NCBI GenBank assembly: GCA_963762965.1
Contig: CAVXME010000001.1
Coordinates: 1,860,001-1,924,000 of the forward strand
Direction: 5' to 3'
From: DATBAX01 sp963762965
Lineage (GTDB): Bacteria > Acidobacteriota > Terriglobia > Terriglobales > Acidobacteriaceae
DNA length: 64,000 nt
Both the position numbers and the translations under genes were made by a program. Under the pieces are notes generated by a model that was not told where the DNA came from, did no database searches, and saw only the letters and a program-made list of their open reading frames with translations. This document shows positions 49,731 to 59,591 of the stretch, piece by piece; position 1 is the stretch's first letter, and every line of letters starts with the position of its first letter.

Positions 49731-51452
49731 TTATTGGGCTTTGGACGCTAAGGGCAAAGTAAACAGGAAAGTCGAGCCGTGGTTCAGGTCACTCTCGGCG
49801 CGAATGGCGCCGTCGTGCGCGAGCACGATGTGCTTGGCGATGGCCAATCCCAGGCCAGTGCCACCAGATTCGCGGGAACGGGCCTTGTCCACACGGTAGA
49901 AGCGTTCGAAGAGGCGAGGCAAGTGTTCGGACGGAATGCCGGGACCGAAATCCTGAACGTAGAACTCAACTCCGTGTTCCGCCGGACGCGCTCCCAGAAC
50001 GATGCGGCCGCTGCCGGCCGCATATTTGAGAGCGTTGTCGATGAGGTTGGAGAAAATCTGATGGATGGCTTCGCTATCGGCGCTCACCTCGCCGGTCGAA
50101 GCGTCCTCGATTTGCAATTCGATCTTCTGGGCGCGGGCGATTTCGCGGAAGCTTTGCACTGCTTCCTGCAAGAGTTCTCCCGGAGCGACGGGCTGGGTAT
50201 CGAAACGCTGCTCGCCGGATTCCACTCTCGCCAGAGTTAACAGATCTTCGGTCAAGCGCGCCATGCGAGTGGCGTTCTTGCGGATGATTTCCAGAAAGTC
50301 ACGCTCGGCGTCATTTCCGGTGGTGCTGTCGAGCAAGGTTTCGGTATAGCCCTGAATGGAAGTCAGCGGGGTGCGCAATTCGTGCGAAACATTGGCGATA
50401 AAATCGCGGCGGGTTTTTTCCACGCGTTCGGTTTCGGTGAGATCACGCAGCACCGCCACCGCACCGCCGCCGGGCATGGGTGCGGCCGTGACTTCAAAAG
50501 TACGGGCGGGGAGAATCGAAGTGGCGCGGGCGGTGAGCACCGCGTGGGATTCGATGGCGCCGCGCACGGCGCGAAGAAAATCAGGATCGCGAACGGTTTC
50601 GACCACCGGTGCATTCAGGCGGGTGTGTTGGGGAACCAGGCGGTCCATGCTCTGATTGGCCCACTGCACACGTTGCTCGGGATCGACTGCGATGACCGCG
50701 TCCTCCATGCTGTTGAGCAGCGTTTCAAGCTGGCGCTGGCTGTTTTGCAGAATGGAGAACCTTTGCTCAACTTGGCGCGCGGCGGTGTCGAGGGCGGCGG
50801 CGACTTGTCCGAAATCGTCGCTGCGGGAATCAGCGATGCGGGTGGTGAGGTCCCCGGCCGCGATTCGCCCGGCAAACTCCACGATGCGCTGAAGTCGACT
50901 GGCGGCAATCTGGGATGCGATTCCGGCGAAGACTACGGCCACGACCAGAGCCAGCGCTGCATCCAGGAGCAAAGCCATACGCCCATGTGCCGTTGCCGAT
51001 TCGATATCCGAGAGTGAATATGCCAACCGCACCGCGCCTCCGGAGACGGGGACGGCAACGTAGAGAAACGGGATGCCCACCACGGGGCTGCGACGCGTGT
51101 CGACGCCGACTTCGCCGCTCAGGGCGGCGGCAAACTCCGGCAGCTGGTTCTGCTTATCGAGGGACGACGGGGCGACTTCAGAATCGGCGAGCACCCGTCC
51201 GGTGAGATCAATGACGGTGGCACGAGCGCCGGCGGCGTGGCTTTCCTGGGAGACCAGATCGGGGAGGTTGTCCCTGCGATCGGTGTTCACGCGATTGGCG
51301 AACATGGCAGTCTTTTGTTGCAGGTCGCGCTCGATTTCCTGGCGGAGAGAGTTTTCCCAGGCGCGGCGAATGGAAAGATCCACGGTCACTGCGGTCGCCA
51401 CGATTACCCCAAGAAAGGCGGCCAGCAGTTTGAGAAAAATCCGCTTTCTCAC
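49731..51452 (-). CDS. PhoR-like sensor histidine kinase
   Basis: A 573-residue membrane kinase. TM1 is at about 8-25, a periplasmic sensor follows, and TM2 is at about 162-185. A HAMP domain (about 186-240), a PAS domain (about 250-330), HisKA with 'NVSHELRTPLTSIQGYTETL', and HATPase with 'IFSNLIDNALKYAAG', 'DFGPGIPSEHLPRLFERFYR' and SGGTGLGLAIAKHI complete it. The order is that of PhoR/ResE kinases. The start overlaps the stop of the regulator gene (ATGA), so it is second in a regulator-kinase operon. The signal is not certain; phosphate is suggested only by resemblance and by phoU in the window. Confidence 0.9.
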   Translation of the reverse strand: MRKRIFLKLLAAFLGVIVATAVTVDLSIRRAWENSLRQEIERDLQQKTAMFANRVNTDRRDNLPDLVSQESHAAGARATVIDLTGRVLADSEVAPSSLDKQNQLPEFAAALSGEVGVDTRRSPVVGIPFLYVAVPVSGGAVRLAYSLSDIESATAHGRMALLLDAALALVVAVVFAGIASQIAASRLQRIVEFAGRIAAGDLTTRIADSRSDDFGQVAAALDTAARQVEQRFSILQNSQRQLETLLNSMEDAVIAVDPEQRVQWANQSMDRLVPQHTRLNAPVVETVRDPDFLRAVRGAIESHAVLTARATSILPARTFEVTAAPMPGGGAVAVLRDLTETERVEKTRRDFIANVSHELRTPLTSIQGYTETLLDSTTGNDAERDFLEIIRKNATRMARLTEDLLTLARVESGEQRFDTQPVAPGELLQEAVQSFREIARAQKIELQIEDASTGEVSADSEAIHQIFSNLIDNALKYAAGSGRIVLGARPAEHGVEFYVQDFGPGIPSEHLPRLFERFYRVDKARSRESGGTGLGLAIAKHIVLAHDGAIRAESDLNHGSTFLFTLPLASKAQ

Positions 51453-52141
51453 TTGGGGGCCTCGAAGCGGTACCCCGCGCCGCGGACGGTCTTGAGATAG
51501 CGCGGGTTCTCGGGGTCAGGCTCAATTTTCTCGCGAATGCGGCGCACGTAGACATCCACCGAGCGCGGGGTAACGTAGGAAGTGTCACGCCAAACCGAAT
51601 CGAGGAGCTGATCGCGAGTAAAAACGCGGCCCAGGTGGCGGACGAAGAAATCGAGCAGGCGGAACTCAGTGGCGGTGGTGGTGGTGATTTTCTTTCCCAC
51701 CAGCAGGGTCATGGAACTGGGATCAATTTCGATTTCGCCGACCCGGACAGGGGACTGGGATAGCGGGCGCTCGAAGCGCCTCATCACCGCTTTCACCCGT
51801 GCCACCAGCTCGCGCGGGCTGAAAGGCTTGACGATGTAATCGTCAGCGCCGAGTTCCAGGCCGAGGACGCGGTCGGCCTCGCCACTTTTCGCAGTGAGGA
51901 AGATCACGGGAGTGGCGGCCAGGGGTTGGGTCTGCCGGATCAAGCGGCAGAGTTCGAGGCCGTCCTTGCCCGGGACCATGATGTCGAGAATGAAAAGGGC
52001 CGGGCGCTGCCGTTCGGATTCCGCGATCACGGTGGTGCCGGTGGCGAACACTTTGACGGCAAATCCAGCGCTCTCCAGATGGTGGCGCACCAGGCGGGAG
52101 ATGTCGGGATCGTCCTCAATGACGAAGATGCTGGCTTTCAC
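51449..52141 (-). CDS. PhoB/OmpR-family response regulator
   Basis: A 230-residue regulator with a receiver (1-120: FVIEDDPDISR acidic pair, Asp in ALFILDIMVPGKDG, Lys in DDYIVKPFSP) and an OmpR-type winged helix (about 130-228: 'LLDFFVRHLGRVFTRDQLLD' then SVWRDTSYVTPRSVDVYVRR, ending 'YLKTVRGAGYRF'). I chose the GTG start (MKASIFVIED), which gives the normal family N-terminus; a TTG 19 codons upstream adds residues with no counterpart. It binds direct repeats at target promoters when phosphorylated by the coupled kinase. Confidence 0.9.
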   Translation of the reverse strand: MKASIFVIEDDPDISRLVRHHLESAGFAVKVFATGTTVIAESERQRPALFILDIMVPGKDGLELCRLIRQTQPLAATPVIFLTAKSGEADRVLGLELGADDYIVKPFSPRELVARVKAVMRRFERPLSQSPVRVGEIEIDPSSMTLLVGKKITTTTATEFRLLDFFVRHLGRVFTRDQLLDSVWRDTSYVTPRSVDVYVRRIREKIEPDPENPRYLKTVRGAGYRFEAPK

Positions 52142-52301
52142 AGGGTTATTGTAGCCGGGAACGGGGTATGTCGCCTTGAGTTGTTCGTTCCCGGACAAGG
52201 GATAGAACAGCCAGGACGTCGACCAATTTCAAGATATGATCATGAAACGTTGACTCGATGCCGATTGAATGATTTGATAACCGAACCGGAGATTGACCGA
52301 T

Positions 52302-52508
52302 ATGTCCTTTGAAGAAGCATTGGCAGCACTCTCACGAGACGAAAGTTTCAAGGCCACTGTTTATGCCATGAACACCTTGCTGATCCATAAGGGAATCTAT
52401 ACGCAAAGGGAATTCGAGACGCTCTTCGTCGAATGGAGCCGGAAGGAAATCAAACGGAAGGGAACTCAACCTCGAGTGGACGATTCTTCTAGTTTGCGCT
52501 CTGCCTAG
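52302..52508 (+). CDS. Small acidic hypothetical protein
   Basis: A 68-residue protein (MSFEEALAALSRDESFKATV) with a predicted helical body and a basic tail (KEIKRKGTQPR). The start ATG has GGAG 11 bases upstream; a TTG three codons earlier is in frame. No signal peptide or motif. The gene stands alone and is divergent from the response regulator gene. Confidence 0.5.
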   Translation: MSFEEALAALSRDESFKATVYAMNTLLIHKGIYTQREFETLFVEWSRKEIKRKGTQPRVDDSSSLRSA

Positions 52509-52902
52509 TTTTATAAGGAGGATGTTGACACTCGGGGCGTTTCGCACAATGCATCCCGAGGTCGCACATTTTGCATTCGCAGCTGCAAGGTGGTGCGGGT
52601 TTCGGTTTATTTTTGGCTGGCCTCATCTGGCCTCCGTTTTCTTCTTAAGTTCCACCTCGTTGCGGACGACAAGTGTCGATCTCCACGCAACTCAAAATCG
52701 CACCAAAAGCTGGCATAAGCTACAAATTTTCATCCGCGCAGTAGGTTGTCAACATTAATGCTGCGCTGATTGGGTTGATAAGCTGTGGAATATCCGAATT
52801 TCCAGTGGATTAGTGAAGGAAATAAAAGGCGAAACAATCGATTCGTCACTTGGACGACTGATTCGAGAGGATCGGGTTCTCAGAAACGGTACAGCAATCT
52901 CC
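52509..52902. other. Gene-free spacer before the 3' end of sucA
   Basis: A 394-bp, relatively AT-rich stretch. A Shine-Dalgarno-like AAGGAGG (52515-52521) abuts an ATG that opens 78 codons, but spacing, composition and lack of motifs argue against a gene. A TTGACA at 52525 has no good -10 partner. Nothing else recognised; a small RNA cannot be excluded. Confidence 0.5.
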
Positions 52903-55407
52903 TCATCCCTGTACGGGGAAGGCCAGCGTGAGCAGCGTCTTTTGTTCCACGTCGTGGGCCTTAGCTGATCCCGTGGCCGGGCTTGGGCTGGAAGAACGTT
53001 TCACCGAGAGGACAGCGCGATCACCGGCGAGATGGCGCAAGCGGGGCAGCATATAGTTTAGAGCGCCCATGTTAGCGGGCTCTTCCTGCACCCAGACGAT
53101 TTCGCGAGCGCCGGCGTGGCGTTCGATTTCCGCGATTAAGTCGGCTTCGGGGAATGGGTAGAGTTGCTCCACGAACACGATGGCAGTGGAGGTTTCGTTC
53201 CTCTTCTTGCGTTCGTGTCGTAATTCATGCCCGATCTTTCCGGTGCAGAGAAGAATGCGGGTGGCTTCCTGGATTTCCGTGTCCGGAATCACGCGCTGGA
53301 ACTGCTTCTGCGTGAAATCTTCAATGGACGAAGAAGCGTCCGGATGCCGGAGCATGCTTTTAGGCGTGAACACGACCAGCGGTTTGCGCCATGTCCGCAG
53401 GGCCTGGCGGCGGAGCAGGTGAAAATACTGGGCGGCATTCGAAGGCTGGCAAACCTGCATGTTGTCTTTAGCGGCGAGTTGCAGGAAGCGTTCGATGCGG
53501 GCACTGGAATGTTCCGGGCCCTGGCCTTCGTAGCCGTGCGGCAGAAGCATCACCACGCCGGAGAGCAGGTTCCACTTGGCTTCCCCGGCGCTGATGAATT
53601 GATCGATGACGGCCTGGGCGACGTTCACAAAATCTCCGAACTGTGCCTCCCATAGAACCAGCGCTTCGGGATAATCGCGGCTGTAGCCGTACTCGAAACC
53701 GAGAACCGCAGCTTCGGACAACGTGGAATTGAAAATATCGCAGGCTGCCTGGTCCGAAGAAATGTGCCGCAACGGCACATATTCCTGTTCGTTTTCGATG
53801 TCGAGTAATACGGAGTGGCGCTGGTTGAAAGTTCCGCGGCGGCTGTCCTGGCCGGTGAGCCGGACTGGGACGCCCGATTTCACTAAGCTCGCGAAGGCCA
53901 GGGCTTCGGCCATGCCGTAATCCACGGGGCGTTTGCCTGTGCCCATTTCCGCGCGCTGTTCGAGCAGCTTCTTCACCTTGGGATGAATATGGAATCCCTC
54001 GGGATAAGTGGTGAGGTGCCCGGTGATCTCAGCCAGTTCTTCCGCCGACAAGCTGGTCTCAACATCGTATTGGGACTTGTAGCGGCCGCCCGTGTAGTTA
54101 CTCCAATAGCCGGGCAGATCTCTTAAGAGCGGCTTCTTCTTGATGGAGCCGGCTTTTTGCTGCGCGGTTTCGAGTTCGGTCTTGATTTTCTGGACGCGCG
54201 ATTCGACGTCGTCCACGCCGATGTCTTCGGCATAAATTTCCCATAACGGGGGATGATCTTTGATGGCTTTGTAAAGCAAAGGTTGGGTGATGGTTGGATC
54301 GTCCACTTCACTGTGGCCGTGACGGCGATAGCCAATCATGTCTACCACAACGTCACTGCCGAACTTGTAGCGGTATTCGAGCGCCATACGGCCAACGCGA
54401 ATGACGGCATCCACATCTTCGGCATTCACGTGGAAGATGGGAATGTTCTGGCGGCGGGCGATCTGGGCGGCGAAACGCGCCGAGTGTAATTCGCTGGGTA
54501 AAGTGGTGAAGCCGATCAGATTGTTGACGATGAGGTGGATCGTTCCGCCCACGGTGTAGCCGGGGAGATCGGCATAATTTAGAGTCTCAGCGAAGATGCC
54601 CTGGCCGGCGAAAGCGCCGTCACCGTGCACCAGCAGAGGAAGATACCGCCGCGAACCGCCCTCGCCAGCGCGGTCTTGCTTGGCGCGAGTGCGGCCGATG
54701 GTGACCGGGTCGACGGCTTCCAAATGGCTGGGATTCGAAACCAGATGGATGTGAATGTTCGCGCCGGAGCGGGTGGCATATTCGCCGGTTGCGCCCATGT
54801 GATATTTCACGTCGCCGCTGCCTAGAACGCTACGCGGATCAACGTCTTCGAAGCCGGCGAAGACTTCTTCCGGTGGACGCTGGGCAACGTGCACGATGAC
54901 GTTCAGGCGTCCGCGATGACTCATTCCCATCACCAATTCTGTGGCGCCTTGCTGACCGGCGGCATCGAGAATTTCGTCAATCAGCGGAATGAGTGAAGTC
55001 ACGCCTTCCAGCGAAAAACGCTTGGTGCCCAGATAGCGTTGCTGTAAGACTTGCTCGAATAAATCGGCGCGGATGAGCTGATCGAGCGCGTAGTCCTGAT
55101 CGACGTTTGCTTGCGGGCCTTCCATCCGTTCCTGGATCCAGCGGCGCCGCTCTGGATCGCTGATGTGCATGAACTCAGCGCCGACCGTGCCACAATAGGC
55201 ACGGCGGGCCTGTTGGGCGAGTTCACCTTCGATCTGCAATTCTGGATAGGGAATGGGTTGTAGAGATCCGAGCGGATCGAGGTCGGCTTCGAGATATCCC
55301 CAGTGACGAAATGTATCGAATACTCGATCGCGTTCCGTGTCAGGTGTTTCGATGAGTGCGGTGCCGGCGGACCCGCCGCCGTCGGGCTTAGTTTGTCGAG
55401 TGGCCAT
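52903..55407 (-). CDS. sucA: 2-oxoglutarate dehydrogenase E1 component
   Basis: An 834-residue thiamine-diphosphate enzyme of the citric acid cycle that decarboxylates 2-oxoglutarate and succinylates lipoyl-E2. Hallmarks: 'ATELVMGMSHRGRLNVIVHV', 'GDVKYHMGATGEYATRSG', the cofactor motif 'HGDGAFAGQGIFAETLNYAD' to VNNLIGFTT, 'DMIGYRRHGHSEVDDPTITQ', and the C-terminal 'VWVQEEPANMGALNYMLPRL'. The N-terminal 30 residues are Gly/Ser-rich and poorly conserved. It is slightly shorter than proteobacterial SucA but in the normal range. E2 and E3 genes are not adjacent; the E2 at 18.7 kb belongs to a different complex. Confidence 0.95.
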   Translation of the reverse strand: MATRQTKPDGGGSAGTALIETPDTERDRVFDTFRHWGYLEADLDPLGSLQPIPYPELQIEGELAQQARRAYCGTVGAEFMHISDPERRRWIQERMEGPQANVDQDYALDQLIRADLFEQVLQQRYLGTKRFSLEGVTSLIPLIDEILDAAGQQGATELVMGMSHRGRLNVIVHVAQRPPEEVFAGFEDVDPRSVLGSGDVKYHMGATGEYATRSGANIHIHLVSNPSHLEAVDPVTIGRTRAKQDRAGEGGSRRYLPLLVHGDGAFAGQGIFAETLNYADLPGYTVGGTIHLIVNNLIGFTTLPSELHSARFAAQIARRQNIPIFHVNAEDVDAVIRVGRMALEYRYKFGSDVVVDMIGYRRHGHSEVDDPTITQPLLYKAIKDHPPLWEIYAEDIGVDDVESRVQKIKTELETAQQKAGSIKKKPLLRDLPGYWSNYTGGRYKSQYDVETSLSAEELAEITGHLTTYPEGFHIHPKVKKLLEQRAEMGTGKRPVDYGMAEALAFASLVKSGVPVRLTGQDSRRGTFNQRHSVLLDIENEQEYVPLRHISSDQAACDIFNSTLSEAAVLGFEYGYSRDYPEALVLWEAQFGDFVNVAQAVIDQFISAGEAKWNLLSGVVMLLPHGYEGQGPEHSSARIERFLQLAAKDNMQVCQPSNAAQYFHLLRRQALRTWRKPLVVFTPKSMLRHPDASSSIEDFTQKQFQRVIPDTEIQEATRILLCTGKIGHELRHERKKRNETSTAIVFVEQLYPFPEADLIAEIERHAGAREIVWVQEEPANMGALNYMLPRLRHLAGDRAVLSVKRSSSPSPATGSAKAHDVEQKTLLTLAFPVQG

Positions 55408-55503
55408 ATGAGTGCCCCTATAGGATAAAGGATGCGGGGCCTACTGTGCGAGATTCGAGGGTAACGTTGGGACCGGGCCCTTGTGCCGGCTCCTGCTAAA
55501 TGG

Positions 55504-57234
55504 TTATCCGACAATATTGTAGGGCCGCATCATCTCATTGTCTTCGTGTTCCAGAATGTGACAATGCCAGACGTAGCGGAATTCCTGGCCTGGGGTCGTC
55601 ACTGTTCCGGCGGGGAGATCGAATTTCTGAATCACGCGGGTAATGTATCCCGGATAAGTCTTGATGGTGTCTTTCCATGCCGGACGTTCATTTCTTTCCG
55701 GGGGCATGGGCCTGCCGGTGTAGACCAGCTTTCCCGTTTGTAGGTACGTCTTAGTGTCGAAGGGCTGACGATTCAGGACCTGAAACTGGACCAAATGAAT
55801 GTGAATGGGGTGCACATCGCCGGTGGTGTTGGCGAACGACCAGATTTCCATGGAGCCCGCCTTGGGATCTTCGGTGATGGGGTCGTCCCAGCGTTTTCCA
55901 CCCAATAATCCGATCATGGTATATCCGTCGGAGGGACGGTCCATCTCCGTCAGCGAGAGCAATCGCTCGCGTGCAGCATGAGCCGGGTTCAAGGGAACAA
56001 ACCGAACCAGATCATCGGGCAGGGAACTCGTGTCTTTCCCGGAAAGCGGTTTGGTTACTTTGAACAGCATCGCATCCGTGGGAACAACCTCTCCGCCGCG
56101 GGTGTAGGGCGCGGGCGCATCGTTGATTAACGCTAAGTTCGCGCCCTTGTGCTCGCTGAAATCGACAATTAAATCGAAGCGTTCTCCGGGACTGACAATC
56201 AAGTAGTGGAGCTGCACGGGGTGCGGCATAAGCCCACTATCGCTGCCAATCTGCTGAAAGGGCGGCGCATCCGCCGGTAGTCCCGCTGGGTTGCCGCGGG
56301 CATCGGCGGGGACCAAAGTGAGGTGATAAAAGCGGGCATTGGAGCCGTTGACCATGCGGAAGCGGTATTTGCGAGGTTCGACTTCCAGATAGGGAGTCGC
56401 TTTGCCGTTCACGCAGATGCTGTCACCGAAGAACTCCTGCATCCAGACTGGTTTGGTCCCATTCTGCACCGCCGGGTAGAATAGCGCGCCATCCTCGTTG
56501 AAGCTACGGTCCTGAATCAGCAGGGGGATTTCGAATCTTCCGCGGGGAAGGTTCAGCCCGTCTTCTTCGTCATCGCGAATGATGTACATGCCTGCCAATC
56601 CCGCGTGGATGTTTAGCCGGGTGATGCCCATGGCATGATCGTGATACCAAAGCATGCGCGCTTCCTGATCGTTGGGATACTGGCAAGGGTTCGCGGGGCG
56701 AACGCTTCCGGTTTTGCCGTCGGATGTAACCCAGGCGTCGGGGTAGCCATCGCTGTCGGGCAAGACGAGCGCCCCGTGGATGTGGGTCACGGTGCGTACC
56801 TCTGGCACGCCTTCTTCCGATCCGTGGATGGTGGTGTCGATTGGCAGGAAATGTTTGGCGGGGAGATGGTTGATCCATTGGACGGAGAGCCGCTGGCCTT
56901 TGCGGACTTCGAATGTCGGGCCCGGCCACATGCTGTTGTATCCCCACATTCTGGTTGGTCGAAGATCGCGGTGGGCTTTGTGGAGAAACTCGCGCATGCG
57001 GATGCGGATTGCGCTTCCATCCTGCGGGGGACGGATTAGCGAAGGGATCGGCAGCTGGTCCACATAGCTTGGCAGCGTAGGCTTTTTCCTGGCGGGGAGA
57101 GATGCGACCATGCCGGGTTGGGCCGGCGGAGTGGGCATCTGCATGGCTTGCCCCAATAGGGGCTGCTTCTGGGCCAGCATTCCGGCAGCCGTGCACAAGC
57201 CCAACTGGAGCAAGTCTCGTCTGCTGATTATCAC
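55504..57234 (-). CDS. CotA-like multicopper oxidase
   Basis: A 576-residue periplasmic multicopper oxidase that oxidises phenols, bilirubin or metal ions while reducing O2 to water. A Tat-type signal starts the protein (SRRDLLQLGLCTAAGML). Copper ligands: HIHGALV (His151, His153), WYHDHAMG (His198, His200), and near the C-terminus 'VHPIHIHLVQFQV' and the type 1/type 3 centre WHCHILEHEDNEMM. The final motif and overall wording match CotA/bilirubin-oxidase types, with Met as axial type 1 ligand. No dedicated partner is adjacent. Confidence 0.92.
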   Translation of the reverse strand: MIISRRDLLQLGLCTAAGMLAQKQPLLGQAMQMPTPPAQPGMVASLPARKKPTLPSYVDQLPIPSLIRPPQDGSAIRIRMREFLHKAHRDLRPTRMWGYNSMWPGPTFEVRKGQRLSVQWINHLPAKHFLPIDTTIHGSEEGVPEVRTVTHIHGALVLPDSDGYPDAWVTSDGKTGSVRPANPCQYPNDQEARMLWYHDHAMGITRLNIHAGLAGMYIIRDDEEDGLNLPRGRFEIPLLIQDRSFNEDGALFYPAVQNGTKPVWMQEFFGDSICVNGKATPYLEVEPRKYRFRMVNGSNARFYHLTLVPADARGNPAGLPADAPPFQQIGSDSGLMPHPVQLHYLIVSPGERFDLIVDFSEHKGANLALINDAPAPYTRGGEVVPTDAMLFKVTKPLSGKDTSSLPDDLVRFVPLNPAHAARERLLSLTEMDRPSDGYTMIGLLGGKRWDDPITEDPKAGSMEIWSFANTTGDVHPIHIHLVQFQVLNRQPFDTKTYLQTGKLVYTGRPMPPERNERPAWKDTIKTYPGYITRVIQKFDLPAGTVTTPGQEFRYVWHCHILEHEDNEMMRPYNIVG

Positions 57235-57318
57235 AATCGATTAGTTAACACTGCGAAAGCCGGTGTTAGGTGAACCACAGGTTAAAATTCGCGGCACAAA
57301 AGCAGGTTCCTCTCTACG

Positions 57319-57336
57319 TTGCCGCCTTCGCGGCAA
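57319..57336. repeat. REP-like hairpin TTGCCGC-CTTC-GCGGCAA
   Basis: A perfect 7-bp stem with a stable CTTC loop, followed by CTTCGCTCGGAATGACAAG, a string familiar from repeats in many soil bacteria. It lies in the 212-bp spacer between the phosphoesterase 5' side of the operon direction and the oxidase, where no gene is seen. Confidence 0.5.
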
Positions 57337-57446
57337 CTTCGCTCGGAATGACAAGATTTAAAAGGACAGGATGTGACGAGAAAGACAAACGGCCAGTGCA
57401 TTAAGCCCTGGCCGCCTGAAGTGTTTCGTCTAAATTAGTTTCCGGA

Positions 57447-59363
57447 CTACTTCTTAAAGTCGAAGGCGTCGAACAGATCGCCAATCGCCGGAGTATTCGT
57501 GGGTACGTAAGGATTGGTCTTCGAAACCTTGGGGTTGGGGAGGTTATCGCGGCTGCGGCCGGTCAACGGGCCGAGTCCGAAATTCCTCTCGATGAACTTG
57601 GTGATGGACACGTGGTCCGAGTAGCCGTGGGTGACATGTCCGCCGGCGCTGTAAGGGGACACAATCAGCAACGGAATGCGGGTGCCATCGCCAAAGAAAT
57701 CGACGGGCTGAATGTAGCCGGAATCATAGTAACCGCCGCCTTCGTCAAAGGTGATGAAGATGGCAGTGTCCGCAAACAGAGTGGGGTTGGCCTGAACTGC
57801 GGTGACGATCTTCTTGGCGAAGCCCTCGAAGATGTCGATCTTCGAAGAAGCCGGATGACCATCTGACGGCCAGCCTGGTTTCACGATGGACACAGCAGGC
57901 AGTGCTCCTGCCTTGATGTCCTCGAAGATATTGGTTGAGTCCTGAATGTGCTCTGTGCGCAGGGTCGCATTGGTCATGATGTCGGTCGCATACTGGAACG
58001 GATTGCAGATGTTGCAGTAGGTATCGAAGGGATTAGCAAACGTTGGATCCGACAAGTAAATATTCCAACCGTCGCCATAATATTTCCAGGAGACACCTTT
58101 CGCGGAGAGCGCATCCCCGATGTGGGGCACCGATGTTCCGGGAACGGTGAGAGGAGACAGCGAGAGCGACGACGATCCGTCGCCGTTGAAGCCGGGGTTG
58201 TAGTTGTTGAGGATGTAGTAGTGTCCGGCGTCGCAGTTCGGATTGACCGGGCGGGGAAGCGATTGCAGGTAGTTTACGATGGCCGGCACGCCCGGCTGGC
58301 CCAGATCGGCGCAACCCACATAGCTTCCGCTGTTGTAGCCGTCATCGTCGTACCAGTTGTTGGTTCCGGCCTGTGGGTTTGGGTTTTCAATCTGAGCCGC
58401 CGGCGGCGTCTGGGCGTTGCCATTGCCGTCGCTGTACCAGATGGAATCGGCGAAGCCAAACTCAATGTGATTCGCCATGGTCCCACCCATCACGGATTGG
58501 TGGAAGTTGTCACTGAGTGTGTATTCATCGGCGAGCTGCTTGAAATAAGGAACATCGCCTTTGAGCACGTTGTAAAACTCCATCGACGTGGAACCTTCTC
58601 CAGTCGAAAGGTAGTCGGTGGGCGGAGTGGTGAAGCCGCTGGAACCATCGCTGCCGGCGCCGATAGTGACTTCGACCCAGGGGAACAGATCGCTTAAGCA
58701 ACCACTTGGGTTGTCTTTGGTGGCCACAGCCGCGCTGCAATCCGCCTGCTGCCACATTTGATAGAAGCGATGCACCGGGCTGTTCGCATAATCATCGGAG
58801 GTGATGTATGGGGAAAGCTGAAACGCGCCTTCATTCAGGTCCAGCACGTTGGGAATACGAGTGTCGGGCACGGTGTAAGCCGAGAGGCCGGTGCCGCCGG
58901 TGGTCAGGAATTTGTAGTAGCCGTTGGCCAGCGTGCCGGGTTCGATTTCTTTGGCCAGGGCCAGGGTCGGGATGTACGGGTTGGTCGGACCACCGGCCAC
59001 TACCGGCGGAACGTTCGCGTACACGGTCTTTTCTCCGGGACTGATGGAGAACGTGTCGCTGTCGACCGCGGAGTACTGTGCAGACAAGGAGTAGTTCGGG
59101 CCGGGGGTTCCGTCGGCGTTCACGATGCCTTTGGAAAGCAGGTTCCAGACGGTCTCTCCATTCTTGGGTTTGTAGGTGGCGAAGACATGGTCAAAGCTCC
59201 GGTTCTCACCGATGATCACAATCACGTGTTTGATAGGGGTGGCTGTTTTTACCTGCTGGGCAGCGAGACTGGTCGGACCTACCAAGTTGAAAACGGTAGA
59301 CAACAACGCCGCGCCCAGGCCAAAGTACCGCCAGGTGGCTCGATACAGATTTCCACACCGCAT
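57447..59363 (-). CDS. Secreted phosphoesterase (phospholipase C/acid phosphatase AcpA-like)
   Basis: A 638-residue secreted protein of the alkaline-phosphatase superfamily, phosphoesterase (phospholipase C) branch. A signal peptide ends near SLAAQ (about residue 36). The active-site motif 'HVIVIIGENRSFDHVFATY' with metal-binding Glu/Asn starts the mature domain. Later 'FFITFDEGGGYYD'-type wording (here AIFITFDEGGGYYD) and 'GTRIPLLIVSPYSAGGHVTH' supply further metal ligands. It likely frees phosphate or a head group from phosphoesters outside the inner membrane. The Tat Arg-Arg of classical PlcC enzymes is absent. It is a plausible phosphate-scavenging gene given phoU and the PhoBR-like pair. 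Confidence 0.87.
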   Translation of the reverse strand: MRCGNLYRATWRYFGLGAALLSTVFNLVGPTSLAAQQVKTATPIKHVIVIIGENRSFDHVFATYKPKNGETVWNLLSKGIVNADGTPGPNYSLSAQYSAVDSDTFSISPGEKTVYANVPPVVAGGPTNPYIPTLALAKEIEPGTLANGYYKFLTTGGTGLSAYTVPDTRIPNVLDLNEGAFQLSPYITSDDYANSPVHRFYQMWQQADCSAAVATKDNPSGCLSDLFPWVEVTIGAGSDGSSGFTTPPTDYLSTGEGSTSMEFYNVLKGDVPYFKQLADEYTLSDNFHQSVMGGTMANHIEFGFADSIWYSDGNGNAQTPPAAQIENPNPQAGTNNWYDDDGYNSGSYVGCADLGQPGVPAIVNYLQSLPRPVNPNCDAGHYYILNNYNPGFNGDGSSSLSLSPLTVPGTSVPHIGDALSAKGVSWKYYGDGWNIYLSDPTFANPFDTYCNICNPFQYATDIMTNATLRTEHIQDSTNIFEDIKAGALPAVSIVKPGWPSDGHPASSKIDIFEGFAKKIVTAVQANPTLFADTAIFITFDEGGGYYDSGYIQPVDFFGDGTRIPLLIVSPYSAGGHVTHGYSDHVSITKFIERNFGLGPLTGRSRDNLPNPKVSKTNPYVPTNTPAIGDLFDAFDFKK

Positions 59364-59591
59364 ATTGTTCCTCCGAGTGGGATATTAAAAAGTTGTCCAA
59401 CACTCAGTCTCCAGCTTGACCGTCGCGGATTAAGAACAGGTGAACAAAGATTAAAATTGCGTCAAAAGATATGCACAGGTGCTCGGAAAGCAAATTGCCA
59501 AGCGGGAGAGGTGCGTTGACTTGATGGAGGGCTGGGCCTAACATCGGAAGATTCTCGCGGAGAGGCTGCACCAACCGGGCGGCCAAACGCG

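Noticed and set aside
57948..58697. Plus-strand 249-codon frame inside the phosphoesterase gene
   Set aside because: Antisense shadow with Val/Gly/Arg-rich composition and no motif; the minus-strand gene is clearly real.
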